Positions 26,539 through 34,821 of a DNA stretch of 64,000 nucleotides are shown here, piece after piece (within the stretch, counting starts at the first letter, position 1; each line of letters starts with the position of its first letter). The position numbers and the translations under genes are program-made. The DNA is from Mycobacterium sp. E796 (lineage in GTDB: Bacteria; Actinomycetota; Actinomycetes; Mycobacteriales; Mycobacteriaceae). The DNA is taken from the NCBI RefSeq assembly GCF_001672815.1, contig NZ_LZKK01000212.1, positions 1 to 64,000 on the forward strand, written 5' to 3'. The notes under the pieces were generated by a model that made no database searches, was not told the DNA's origin, and saw nothing but the letters and a program-made list of their open reading frames with translations.

Positions 26539-27443
26539 CTGCCGAATACGATCTGCTCCGCAAGAGTGAACTACGGCTCAGCGCAGTCAAGCTCGACGGA
26601 GCCGATCTGGGCCAGCTCGCCGCAGCGGTGGCGTCGGTGCTGGAGCTCGACCGCGGCGAGGTAGTCGTTACCGACTATCTGGACGACGTGTTGACCTTCG
26701 ACATCCTGCGTCCAACGCTCTATTCGCATCAGCTACTCGGCCGACGAGACGCCCTTCTGGATGCGCTGCGCGCCCAGTGCGGAGTCAGCCTCGGCGAGGA
26801 TGCGACGGTGACGGCCAACGGCATGCTCGGCTGGATCGCTGGTGAGCGCGCCGACGTCGAACCGGCGCTGCGCGCTGCGCAGCACACGGCCGCGGAAATC
26901 GAATCGCGGATCGCTCGGCGCGTCGGTGTGTTCTCCACCGGCGCCGAGCTGGTTGGGGGTGACGTGAAGGATACGAACGCCCAGACGCTCGAGAACGCTT
27001 TGACCGCAAACGGTTTCGCTTTCACTTTTCTGGCCGCACTTCCCGACGATCGAGATTTGATTGCCGGCTCGATCCGCCGCGCCGTCGACGACGGCTACGG
27101 GGTGGTGATCACCACCGGTGGCGTTGGCGCCGAAGCGAAGGACTGTACGGTCGAAGCGGTGCTCACCCTGTGCCCGGCCGCGGCAACACCGTACACCTGC
27201 CGATTCGAACCAGGGCATGGGCGTCATGTCAAAGACGGTGTGCGCATCGCCGTAGCGACCTTGCGTGGATCGCGCATCATCTGCCTGCCGGGCCCCACTC
27301 ATGAGGTTCGGGAATGCTTGCGCCCTTTATTGACTGGACTCAACAGCGCGCAATCCGACAGTGGGTTGGCCCAGGCGCTCGCGGAAACTTTGCGGCAGAC
27401 GCTGCATGAGCGGATGGGCCATCCCAACCACCGGGACCAGTAA
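26535..27443 (+). CDS. MoaB/CinA-fold (molybdopterin-binding-like) protein, copy 1
   Basis: This is a 302-residue protein. Residues 1-125 form an unrecognised N-terminal domain conserved in the paralogue at 39966. Residues 128-290 form a MoaB/MogA/CinA-type domain: FSTGAELVGGDVKDTN (134-148) and TTGGVGAEAKD (193-203), which in MogA bind a pterin or nucleotide-like ligand, plus CLPGPTHEV. No MoCo biosynthesis genes are nearby. In this operon the fold may bind, adenylate or chaperone the NPN cofactor or its dinucleotide precursor; this is inference. ATGA overlap with the LarA-like gene, and its stop overlaps the next start. Confidence 0.7.
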   Translation: MTAEYDLLRKSELRLSAVKLDGADLGQLAAAVASVLELDRGEVVVTDYLDDVLTFDILRPTLYSHQLLGRRDALLDALRAQCGVSLGEDATVTANGMLGWIAGERADVEPALRAAQHTAAEIESRIARRVGVFSTGAELVGGDVKDTNAQTLENALTANGFAFTFLAALPDDRDLIAGSIRRAVDDGYGVVITTGGVGAEAKDCTVEAVLTLCPAAATPYTCRFEPGHGRHVKDGVRIAVATLRGSRIICLPGPTHEVRECLRPLLTGLNSAQSDSGLAQALAETLRQTLHERMGHPNHRDQ

Positions 27444-28249
27444 TGGAGACAACGTCTCGCCCCCGCCAGCTCACCGTCGAATTGCTCAGCGCGGTATCGG
27501 GTCGATATCGCGCCACCGTGTCGGCCACCGAGCCAGGAATCGTGGCAGGACTTGGCAATCTCGAGGAAATGGTAGCCCAACATGCGCTCGGAAAGCTGAA
27601 ATACCTGCTGTGCGAGGGCGACGAAATCGGCCCCGGCCAGCCCATCATCGAAATAACCGGATCGGCCGTCGAAATCGCCAACGCGGAGAACCTGGTGCTC
27701 GGGCCTCTCGGATTCGCAGGCGGAATCGCCACCAGATGCCGAGAGATCCGCGCTCGTGCCCCGTCCGGTCTTCACATTGCCTGTGGCGGTTGGAAGAAAC
27801 TCCCGGCGGCACTCAAACCGCTGCTGAGAAGCGGGCTGGACGCGGGCGGAGTGAGCCCCCGTCTGGTGCCGGACGACTTCGTCTACATCGACAAGAACAC
27901 CGTCCGACTGCTCGGCGGGCTGGCTGCTGCAGCCAGCGCCGGGCGGCGACTCGATCACGGCGACGTCGCACTCCAAGTGACCAGTCCGGCTGAAGCTTTG
28001 GTGGCAGCACGCGCCGGTGCCAACATCATCATGGACGACACGGGCTCCGTTGATGTTCTCCGCGAGATCCAAACGAGTCTGGAAGCCGAGGGGATGCGTG
28101 ACCAGATTACTCTCGCCTTTGCCGGCGGAGTGACCGTCGATGACCTGCCGGCCATCCGCGCGGCGGGGGCGGATGTCGTCGACCTGGGCCGCGCTGTACT
28201 GAACGCGCCGCTATGGGATCTGCACCTCGAGGTTCAGAAATATGAGTGA
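27443..28249 (+). CDS. Divergent quinolinate phosphoribosyltransferase (NadC/ModD-like)
   Basis: This is a 268-residue protein with the NadC layout: an N-terminal alpha/beta domain (EGDEIGPGQPIIEITG about 58-73, NLVLGPLGFAGGIATRCREI about 83-102) and a C-terminal barrel (ANIIMDDTG about 193-201, FAGGVTVDDLPAIRAAGADVV). The NadC active-site segments are altered: TRKT becomes GGWKKLP (115-121), the HR pair becomes PR (139-140) and LIKxNH becomes YIDKNT (148-153). It is therefore unlikely to be housekeeping NadC. It could supply or remodel a pyridine mononucleotide for NPN synthesis. The start shares bases with the previous stop (TAATG) and its 3' end overlaps larE by 8 bases. Confidence 0.7.
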   Translation: METTSRPRQLTVELLSAVSGRYRATVSATEPGIVAGLGNLEEMVAQHALGKLKYLLCEGDEIGPGQPIIEITGSAVEIANAENLVLGPLGFAGGIATRCREIRARAPSGLHIACGGWKKLPAALKPLLRSGLDAGGVSPRLVPDDFVYIDKNTVRLLGGLAAAASAGRRLDHGDVALQVTSPAEALVAARAGANIIMDDTGSVDVLREIQTSLEAEGMRDQITLAFAGGVTVDDLPAIRAAGADVVDLGRAVLNAPLWDLHLEVQKYE

Positions 28250-29081
28250 GCTGCACGGTGAACTGGTGCGCTGGTTAGCCGCGGTGCCACGCCGTGCCGT
28301 CGCCTGCAGCGGTGGTGTCGATAGCATGCTCCTCGCCACCGTTGCCCATCGAGCCGATGCTTCTGCGACCCTGGTTGTGCACGATTTCACGCCGGCGGTT
28401 CCCTCGGTCGCGGCGGCGCGTGTGCGTGCGCATGCCCAGTCCGAGGGTTGGCGGCTTCGGCTGGTGGGTTCTGGTGAATTCGATGACGAGCGATACCTGA
28501 GCAACCCGGCGAACCGGTGCTACTTCTGCAAGACCCACCTGTACTCCGTGATGACAGAATTGGTGGCTGCCGTGCAACCGGGCACGGTGTTGCTCAGCGG
28601 TGCCAATGTCGATGATTTGGGTGAATTCCGGCCGGGCCTCGTCGCTGCCAAAGAACATCAGGTCCGACACCCATTCATCGAAATCGGTTTCGGCAAGGAC
28701 GAAATCCGCGCGTTGGCGAGGGATCTCGGCCTCGACTTCGCCGACATCCCCGCGTCGCCCTGTCTTGCCAGTCGTCTGTACACCGGGACGCGGGTGACTC
28801 CCGGCCGGCTGCGAGCGGTCGACGTAGGCGAAAACCTGCTCAGGTCGCGCACGGGGGTGGAAGTGGTGAGATGCCGTCTCGTGGAAGCGCAAGTTCGCGT
28901 TGAGGTGCTGTCTGAGGACGCCGCGCGGGTATCTCGCGAAGACCTCGACGTGGTGCTTGCGGCGATGCAGACGATCGAGCCGACACTGACCCAGATCAGC
29001 CTCGAGCCAGACGGTTACCGATCGGGACGAACCTTTGTGCTTCACGACCTCAACAGGCCTGAGTTGGTCGATGGCCGATAG
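28242..29081 (+). CDS. larE: LarE, ATP-dependent sulfur insertase of NPN biosynthesis
   Basis: This is a 279-residue PP-loop enzyme. The SGGVDS motif (23-28) binds ATP to adenylate the carboxylates of pyridinium-3,5-biscarboxylic acid mononucleotide before sulfur insertion. The PCLASR motif has Cys174, the position of the sacrificial cysteine in Lactobacillus LarE. NRCYFCK supplies Cys93 and Cys96, so three cysteines are present, the pattern of [4Fe-4S]-dependent LarE proteins such as that of Thermotoga, which work catalytically rather than sacrificially. Length is normal. It overlaps larB by 11 bases. A decayed relative lies at 36113. Confidence 0.92.
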   Translation: MSELHGELVRWLAAVPRRAVACSGGVDSMLLATVAHRADASATLVVHDFTPAVPSVAAARVRAHAQSEGWRLRLVGSGEFDDERYLSNPANRCYFCKTHLYSVMTELVAAVQPGTVLLSGANVDDLGEFRPGLVAAKEHQVRHPFIEIGFGKDEIRALARDLGLDFADIPASPCLASRLYTGTRVTPGRLRAVDVGENLLRSRTGVEVVRCRLVEAQVRVEVLSEDAARVSREDLDVVLAAMQTIEPTLTQISLEPDGYRSGRTFVLHDLNRPELVDGR

Positions 29082-29766
29082 TTCTTCTGCGCCCGGGTGC
29101 GATAAGTCTGTGCATCTCGGCTATGCCACGGTCGACGTCGACCGCGCCGCGCGCACCGGCGATCCCGAGGTCGTCTACGCCGCGGGCAAGACGCCCGAGG
29201 AGACCTTGGGTATCGTCGCCGCTTTGCGCGCGGCTCACCCGGATCGCGCCACCCTGGTTACCCGGGCGGGTCCGGAGCACATCACCGAGCTCACCGCACA
29301 GTGGCCGGAAGCCACCGTGTCGAAGAGCAGTGTTGCCGTCGGCCCGCTACCGCAACCGAGAGGCACGGTTGCCGTCGTCTCCGCGGGAACATCGGATGCC
29401 CACGTCGCCGCCGAGGCGGCGCTGACGGTGCGAGTCTTCGGATCGGAGGCTGTGTGCATTTCTGATGTGGGCGTGGCGGGGTTGCACCGTATTCTCGCCG
29501 TACAGCCGCGATTACAAGCCGCGGATGTGGCGATCGTGATCGCTGGTATGGAGGGCGCCCTGCCCTCGGTCGTCGGGGGACTCGTCGGCACTCCGATCAT
29601 CGCGGTGCCCACTAGCGTCGGGTACGGAACGGGTGCCGGCGGCGTCGCTGCCCTGTTGGGCATGCTCAACTCGTGTGCACCGGGAATCGTCGTGTGCAAC
29701 ATCGACAATGGTTTCGGCGCAGGGGTTTTCGCCGCCCGGATTGCCAGAAGGGTGCGTTCGGCATGA
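29071..29766 (+). CDS. larB: LarB, pyridinium dinucleotide carboxylase/hydrolase
   Basis: This is a 231-residue protein of the PurE-like fold. LarB carboxylates nicotinic acid adenine dinucleotide at C5 and hydrolyses its phosphoanhydride, giving the NPN precursor mononucleotide. Conserved blocks are PEVVYAAGKTPEE, VVSAGTSDAHVAAEAA, ISDVGVAGLHRIL, IVIAGMEGALPSVVGGL, VPTSVGYGTGAGGVAALLGM and NSCAPGIVVCNIDNGFGAG. ATG 29071 is chosen because the preceding frame is larE coding sequence. It overlaps larE and larC, so the three are translationally coupled. Confidence 0.93.
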   Translation: MADSSSAPGCDKSVHLGYATVDVDRAARTGDPEVVYAAGKTPEETLGIVAALRAAHPDRATLVTRAGPEHITELTAQWPEATVSKSSVAVGPLPQPRGTVAVVSAGTSDAHVAAEAALTVRVFGSEAVCISDVGVAGLHRILAVQPRLQAADVAIVIAGMEGALPSVVGGLVGTPIIAVPTSVGYGTGAGGVAALLGMLNSCAPGIVVCNIDNGFGAGVFAARIARRVRSA

Positions 29767-30971
29767 GCAGGGTCGGTTGGCTGGACTTGCGCAGCGGCGT
29801 GGCCGGCGACATGATCATCGGCGCACTGTTCGGCGCTGGCGTACCGCTGGAGGTGATGGCGGCATCAGTCGCCGAACTCGGACTGCCGATCACCTTGCGG
29901 GAGGAGACCGTAACTCGCGGCGGCCTGGCTGCTACCAAAGTCTTGGTGGACACGCCTGCGGGCGAACAGCCGTCGCGGAGGTGGCGCGACGTCCGCGCGA
30001 TTCTGCAGGTGCTCAAGCCGCCGCTGAGAGATTGGGCGTTAAAGATCTTCTTGGCGCTCGCAGAAGCCGAAGCGCATGTCCACGGGATCCATCCGGACGA
30101 CGTTCACTTCCATGAGGTAGGCGCACTCGACGCTATCGCCGATGTCGTCGCGTCGTGCGCGGGTTTCCTGCACCTGGATTGCGATCGCATCGTTGTCACG
30201 CCTATTGCACTAGGAGGTGGGTCGGTCGCCGCCGCACATGGTCAGCTGCCTGTTCCGGGTCCGGCGGTGCTGGCCCTCATGCAACGGGCCGGTGCTCCGG
30301 GCTTCGGCGGGCCCGACCAGATGGAGTTGGCCACCCCTACCGGAGTGGCGATCGCCACCAGTGTGGCCCACGAATACGGCGACATGCCGGTGATGCGTAT
30401 CGGCGCACTGGGTGTTGGTGCGGGCGACGCCGATCCGGCCCACCGGGCCAACGTCGTCCGTCTAGCGGTGGGCGAAACCGACGCGTCAACAGGTGCCGCC
30501 ACAGATGACCGTGCCGTCGTGCTCGAGGCCAACGTCGACGATATGGACCCCCGGCTGTGGGCGACGGTGCTGGCGCGGTTGCTTGACGCCGGCGCCGGCG
30601 ATGCGTGGTTGCAGCCCATCATGATGAAGAAGGGCAGACCGGCGCATACCCTTTGCGTGATCACCTCGCAGAGCAACGCCGAGGCGGTGCGGGAGGTGAT
30701 CTTTCGGGAGAGTACCACGATCGGACTGCGGCAAAGCTTCGTCGAAAAGTTCTCACTGCGACGGGATTTCGTCACGATGGAGGTGGCGGGCGAACCCATA
30801 GCCATCAAGCGCAGCCTCTCCCCGGAGGGCAGTGTCCTCAATGCCTCGGCCGAATGGGACGACGTGGCAAGGGCCGCTGCGGCTCTGGGGCTGCCCGCCA
30901 AGCACGTGCTGGCGCTCGCCAACGGGCTTGCGGCTCAGCACCTGCCTGAATCGTCTGGTCTGGACACCTAG
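29763..30971 (+). CDS. larC: LarC, nickel insertase of NPN biosynthesis
   Basis: This is a 402-residue single-frame LarC, which inserts nickel into the dithiocarboxylate pincer nucleotide in a CTP-dependent reaction. Blocks: WLDLRSGVAGDMIIGAL, VHFHEVGALDAIADVV, ATPTGVAIA, EANVDDMDPRLW, QPIMMKKGRPAH and FRESTTIGLR. In Lactobacillus the gene is split into larC1/larC2 and joined by programmed frameshifting; here no frameshift is needed. ATGA overlap with larB. It is the last gene of the operon, and the convergent SDR ends 76 bases away. Confidence 0.93.
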   Translation: MSRVGWLDLRSGVAGDMIIGALFGAGVPLEVMAASVAELGLPITLREETVTRGGLAATKVLVDTPAGEQPSRRWRDVRAILQVLKPPLRDWALKIFLALAEAEAHVHGIHPDDVHFHEVGALDAIADVVASCAGFLHLDCDRIVVTPIALGGGSVAAAHGQLPVPGPAVLALMQRAGAPGFGGPDQMELATPTGVAIATSVAHEYGDMPVMRIGALGVGAGDADPAHRANVVRLAVGETDASTGAATDDRAVVLEANVDDMDPRLWATVLARLLDAGAGDAWLQPIMMKKGRPAHTLCVITSQSNAEAVREVIFRESTTIGLRQSFVEKFSLRRDFVTMEVAGEPIAIKRSLSPEGSVLNASAEWDDVARAAAALGLPAKHVLALANGLAAQHLPESSGLDT

Positions 30972-31047
30972 AATCAGGCGCCTACGGTTCTGGCCGTGCC
31001 GCGCTCGCTTCTCCTGCGAGTTGACGCGACTTCCCAGCGGGCGGTTG

Positions 31048-31896
31048 TCAGGGCAGCTGTTGTTCGATGGAGGTGAACTCCGGCATGATCAAGCCACGGC
31101 GCAACCAGTTGGCGCCGTCCAAAACAAGCGTGTGTCCTGTGAGGTAGGAAGCATACGGCGAACAAAGGTAGGTTGCGGCCCAACCTAATTCGTGAGGCTC
31201 GCCCACGCGTCCGCCGGGAATTCGTCTGGCGTCCTGCTCCGGGTCCGACATCTTGCGTAGCGCCTCAGGTAGGTCGTCGTGCGGAAATTTCCCGGGCGCG
31301 AGGCAATTGACGCGTATCCCGTGCGGTGCCCATTCGACTGCCAAGGACTGCGTCAAATTTGTGACCCCCGCTTTGGCGGCCGCTGAGTGGGCGGTACCGG
31401 GACCGCCTGTCCACGAGTAGGTCGCGCCGATGTTGAGAATCGCGCCTGAAGCCTGGCGTGCCAGCGACCGACGGGCGAATTCGGTGCTGCACAGGAACGT
31501 TCCGTTGAGCACAATGTCTACTACACTGCGCCACGCGTTGGCGGACATCTTCACGGCCCGGGCCGGAAAGTTGCCGGCTGCGTTATTTACCAGCACGTCC
31601 GCGGGGCCCAACTCGCTTTCCACAGAATCGAACATCGCGGCGACCCCGTCGGGGTCGCGAACATCGAGGGCAACCCCCAAGGCCCTGGCGCCCAGCGATG
31701 TGATCGCGTGGACGCCACTTGCGCGGTGTTCGGGGTTGCGACTGGCGATCGCGACAGCGGCTCCGGTTCTGGCGAACTCCACCGCCATGGCCTTGCCGAG
31801 GCCGGTGCCGCCACCGGTGACGACGACCACCTGACCGGCGAAGGTGTCAGGAGGAAGCATTGGCGTGCCCAGGGGCGGGGGAGACGGCAAGGGCAT
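31048..31896 (-). CDS. 2,4-dienoyl-CoA reductase-like SDR
   Basis: This is a 282-residue short-chain dehydrogenase with TGGGTGLGKAMA and VLVNNAAGNFPARA. The NAAGNF motif and the lack of the usual catalytic Tyr in a YxxxK motif (HSAAAKAGV instead) match the DECR/peroxisomal dienoyl-CoA reductase branch, which reduces dienoyl-CoA with NADPH. It is the last gene of a four-gene beta-oxidation operon read from 34821. The start may be at MLPPDTFAG, a few codons downstream of 31896. Confidence 0.85.
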   Translation of the reverse strand: MPLPSPPPLGTPMLPPDTFAGQVVVVTGGGTGLGKAMAVEFARTGAAVAIASRNPEHRASGVHAITSLGARALGVALDVRDPDGVAAMFDSVESELGPADVLVNNAAGNFPARAVKMSANAWRSVVDIVLNGTFLCSTEFARRSLARQASGAILNIGATYSWTGGPGTAHSAAAKAGVTNLTQSLAVEWAPHGIRVNCLAPGKFPHDDLPEALRKMSDPEQDARRIPGGRVGEPHELGWAATYLCSPYASYLTGHTLVLDGANWLRRGLIMPEFTSIEQQLP

Positions 31897-31897
31897 G

Positions 31898-32665
31898 TCA
31901 ATTGGTCCTTTCCTCGGTACGTGTGGCCCGGACCGTCAAGTAGTCGTCAGATCTGAACAGCGCAGTCTGGGCCAACAGCTCTTGCCCGAAGCCGTTTCGA
32001 ACGCGCCCCGCGGTGGCCTGATCGACCAGCAGCTTAGCCATCGAGACGGCCAAGCGGGGCTGCGCCGCGAGTTCTCGACACAGCTGCAACGCGCGTTCGG
32101 CCAGGTCGCCCACCGGGACGACTTCCTCGGCGAGGCCCCAGGCATAGGCCGTCGCGGCGTCGATGCGGGCACCGCTGAGCACCAGGTACTTCGCGCGGGC
32201 AGGTCCTACGAGGGCAGGCAGTATCTGGGTTCCCCCGGTGTCGGGAACCAGACCCAGGCCCACTTCGGGAAGCGCGAAAACCGCAGTGTCGTCGATGATT
32301 CGGATGTCAGCGCCCAAAGCGATCTCGAATCCGCCACCGATAGCCGCGCCCTGTACGGCCGCGACGACGGGCTTGGGTGAATCCATCATGTCCAGCCGAA
32401 GACGCTGGTGTTCCCGCACGAAAGTGAAGTCGTCCTCGTCGTTGCTGCGCTGGCCGAGTTCTGCGGTGTCGCGGCCCGAGCAGAATGATCTGCCCTCTCC
32501 CCGTATGAGCAGGCAGCGCACCAGCGGGTCATCGAGGTTGCGGTAGATGGCGGCGCGCATCTGCGCGAAGAGTGAATCGGTGATGGCGTTATGGCGATGG
32601 GGCCGGTTCAAGGTGATCACGCCGACTCCGTCGAGAACCTCGCTGATCAGTTCCGTGTTGGTCAC
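31898..32665 (-). CDS. Enoyl-CoA hydratase/isomerase
   Basis: This is a 255-residue crotonase: oxyanion-hole segments CSGRDTAEL and GAAIGGGFEIALGADIRI, and the EVGLGLVPDTGGTQ region, which holds one of the usual catalytic acids and lacks the second Glu of classical hydratases. It hydrates or isomerises an enoyl-CoA. It is packed between the SDR (1-base gap) and the small acyl-CoA dehydrogenase subunit (3-base gap). Confidence 0.88.
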   Translation of the reverse strand: MTNTELISEVLDGVGVITLNRPHRHNAITDSLFAQMRAAIYRNLDDPLVRCLLIRGEGRSFCSGRDTAELGQRSNDEDDFTFVREHQRLRLDMMDSPKPVVAAVQGAAIGGGFEIALGADIRIIDDTAVFALPEVGLGLVPDTGGTQILPALVGPARAKYLVLSGARIDAATAYAWGLAEEVVPVGDLAERALQLCRELAAQPRLAVSMAKLLVDQATAGRVRNGFGQELLAQTALFRSDDYLTVRATRTEERTN

Positions 32666-32668
32666 AGT

Positions 32669-33661
32669 TCATTCCTTGTCGGGGTAGGGGAGGCGGGCGA
32701 GTCGGCGTGCGGCGTGGCCCAAATCCTCCAGTGCGCAAAGCAGGTGGGCTCTCTTCACGTAGCGATGGGCGCTCGTCTCAGCCGTGAAACCCATGGCCCC
32801 GTGGATCTGGATATTGCTGCGGGCGTTGGCTAGCGCGGCACGTCGGCAAAATGTCGCAGCGGCCAGAGCGTCATAGTCGGACTCGGGCGAGTTGGACGTT
32901 TCGTTGAGCGCCGCCATGAACATGAGGTTGTCGGCTGCGAACGCGCTCGTTGCCATATCCGCGCACTTATGTTTGATCGCCTGAAAGGCACCGATGGGCT
33001 TGCCGAACTGAATTCGGCTCTTGGCGTGCTCGGTAGCAAAATCGCTTGTCGCGAGGGCAATTCCGGCGAGCTGAGCCGAGGTGAGGATGAGAAGCGTGCG
33101 TCGCAGCCGGCCCAGTTCGACCGGATCATCCACGTGGGCGACCGCCGGGCCGAAACTCGCGGTGGCCAATCGGGCGAGCACGGTTCCGTCTTCGATTCCC
33201 GGATGGGTCGAAAGCGACTCGGGCATCTGGTACAACGCTGCTCGGCGTTCCTCGAGGAGAAGCGCATAGCGCGCTTCGCACGGGTCGACGACCAGCGCCT
33301 CGCCGTCGTTATCGGCAACGACTGCGCGTCCGGCGCGTTCCTTACCGGCGATGAGATCTGCTGCCAGCCCGGCGTTTCCGGCGATGCTGGCCACTCGAGC
33401 CGCCGCCAACGTGCTCAGGATAGGTCCTGGCGCCAAGCCCCGACCGATCTCACGGAAGACAAAAGCCTCGTCGAGAAGGGTGGCGCCGGCACCGCCGACT
33501 TCTTCGTCTGCGGCCAAACCGAGCCAACCCAATTGCGCAATCTCAGACCATTGGCCGTTATCGACATGAGCCCGGACGTGTTGTATCGGGAAGCGGGCCT
33601 CGAGAAAATCGCGTGTCGCTGCGGCCAGCGCCAGCTGGTCGGGGTCGGGCAGAAAGTCCAC
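32669..33661 (-). CDS. Acyl-CoA dehydrogenase, small partner subunit
   Basis: This 330-residue protein is shorter than usual for the family, with a divergent middle domain. It retains FGKPIGAFQAIKHKCADM, and HGAMGFTAETSAHRYVKRA near the C-terminus. In mycobacteria two adjacent acyl-CoA dehydrogenase genes commonly make an alpha2-beta2 heterotetramer for steroid or bulky acyl-CoA, and this pair fits. The neighbouring gene at 33670 is the larger subunit, 8 bases away. Confidence 0.85.
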   Translation of the reverse strand: MDFLPDPDQLALAAATRDFLEARFPIQHVRAHVDNGQWSEIAQLGWLGLAADEEVGGAGATLLDEAFVFREIGRGLAPGPILSTLAAARVASIAGNAGLAADLIAGKERAGRAVVADNDGEALVVDPCEARYALLLEERRAALYQMPESLSTHPGIEDGTVLARLATASFGPAVAHVDDPVELGRLRRTLLILTSAQLAGIALATSDFATEHAKSRIQFGKPIGAFQAIKHKCADMATSAFAADNLMFMAALNETSNSPESDYDALAAATFCRRAALANARSNIQIHGAMGFTAETSAHRYVKRAHLLCALEDLGHAARRLARLPYPDKE

Positions 33662-33669
33662 GTCGATTC

Positions 33670-34821
33670 CTAACGGTTTCTGGGCAGCCCGAGGATGCGT
33701 TCGCCGATGATGTCGCGTTGGACCTCTGAGGTCCCGCCCCCAATCGTCGATGCATACGAATACAAGTACTGACTAATGGTGGCCGAGTACCGGCCAGCGC
33801 GATCGATCGCGCCGATGCCGATGAGCTCCATCGCCGTCCTGTTGATGCGTTGGGCGAGGTCGGCGTAGAAGACCTTGATCATCGACCCTTCCGGTCCTGG
33901 CACATCCGTCCGCGCAGCGCTGGACACGGTCGCATAGGTCATCGCCCGCATCGCCAACACATCGGCCCGGAGCTCGCCGAGTTCGGTTGCGACGGCGGAG
34001 TCGTCGAGCATCCCTTGTGCCGCACAGTCGTCGGTCAGATTCTGCAACGTGACGGACAATTCCGTTTGAAGCTTCATGAAGCCGGTGCCGCGCTCGAAAG
34101 CCAGAGTTGACATTGCAACCGACCAGCCATCGCCCACCCCGCCGACTACATTTCCGAGAGGTATTCGAACGTCGTCGTAGAAGACCTCGCAGAACTCCGC
34201 CACCCCATCCATCGACACGATTGGTCTGATCGTGATTCCGGGGCTGTCCATCGCGCAGATGGCCCAAGTCAAGCCGTGGTGGCGAGTGGAGTTGGCATCG
34301 GTCCTCACCAGCAACTCCTGGAAGTCGGCCATGTGGGCGAAGCTGGTCCAGATCTTCTGACCGTTGACGATCAGTTCGTCACCCACAATCTCGGCCTTGC
34401 TGGTGATCCCCGCAAGGTCTGAACCGGCACCGGGTTCCGAGAACCCCTGGCACCACACCTCCTCACCGGCGAGTATGCGCGGCAGATGACGCCTCTTCTG
34501 TTCCTCACTTCCCTTTGCGATCAGCGTTGGGCCGCCGTGGTTGACACCCACGAATGCGCAGCCGATTCCAGGTCCTTGGGCGCGCGCATACTCTTCGAAC
34601 CAGATCAGCTGGCGCGCCAGCGGCAGGCCCTGACCGCCATACTCCCGTGGCCAGGCGATCCCGCCATATCCGGCCTCGAACTGGCGACGCTGCCAGGCCA
34701 TGTCCCATGCCCGCGCGCCCTGGTCATCGAGCGGTCTCGGCGTCGTAGGAAGATTCGCTTGCAGCCATTGCCGAACGTCATGACGAAACGCGACGTCTTC
34801 GTCGTCGAAAGCCAAGTCCAT
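33670..34821 (-). CDS. Acyl-CoA dehydrogenase, large partner subunit
   Basis: This is a 383-residue FAD dehydrogenase: WCQGFSEPGAGSDLAGI, IVNGQKIWTSFAH, and the C-terminal STIGGGTSEVQRDIIGERILGLPR. It is the first gene of the operon and carries the recurrent AT-rich motif upstream at 34892. Together with the smaller subunit it would desaturate a side chain or branched acyl-CoA. Confidence 0.88.
   Translation of the reverse strand: MDLAFDDEDVAFRHDVRQWLQANLPTTPRPLDDQGARAWDMAWQRRQFEAGYGGIAWPREYGGQGLPLARQLIWFEEYARAQGPGIGCAFVGVNHGGPTLIAKGSEEQKRRHLPRILAGEEVWCQGFSEPGAGSDLAGITSKAEIVGDELIVNGQKIWTSFAHMADFQELLVRTDANSTRHHGLTWAICAMDSPGITIRPIVSMDGVAEFCEVFYDDVRIPLGNVVGGVGDGWSVAMSTLAFERGTGFMKLQTELSVTLQNLTDDCAAQGMLDDSAVATELGELRADVLAMRAMTYATVSSAARTDVPGPEGSMIKVFYADLAQRINRTAMELIGIGAIDRAGRYSATISQYLYSYASTIGGGTSEVQRDIIGERILGLPRNR

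Noticed and set aside
29035-29071. Upstream start for larB at 29035
   Set aside because: These codons lie within larE; ATG 29071 gives the usual LarB start.
29763-30971. Programmed frameshift in larC
   Set aside because: The gene is one continuous frame with all LarC blocks.
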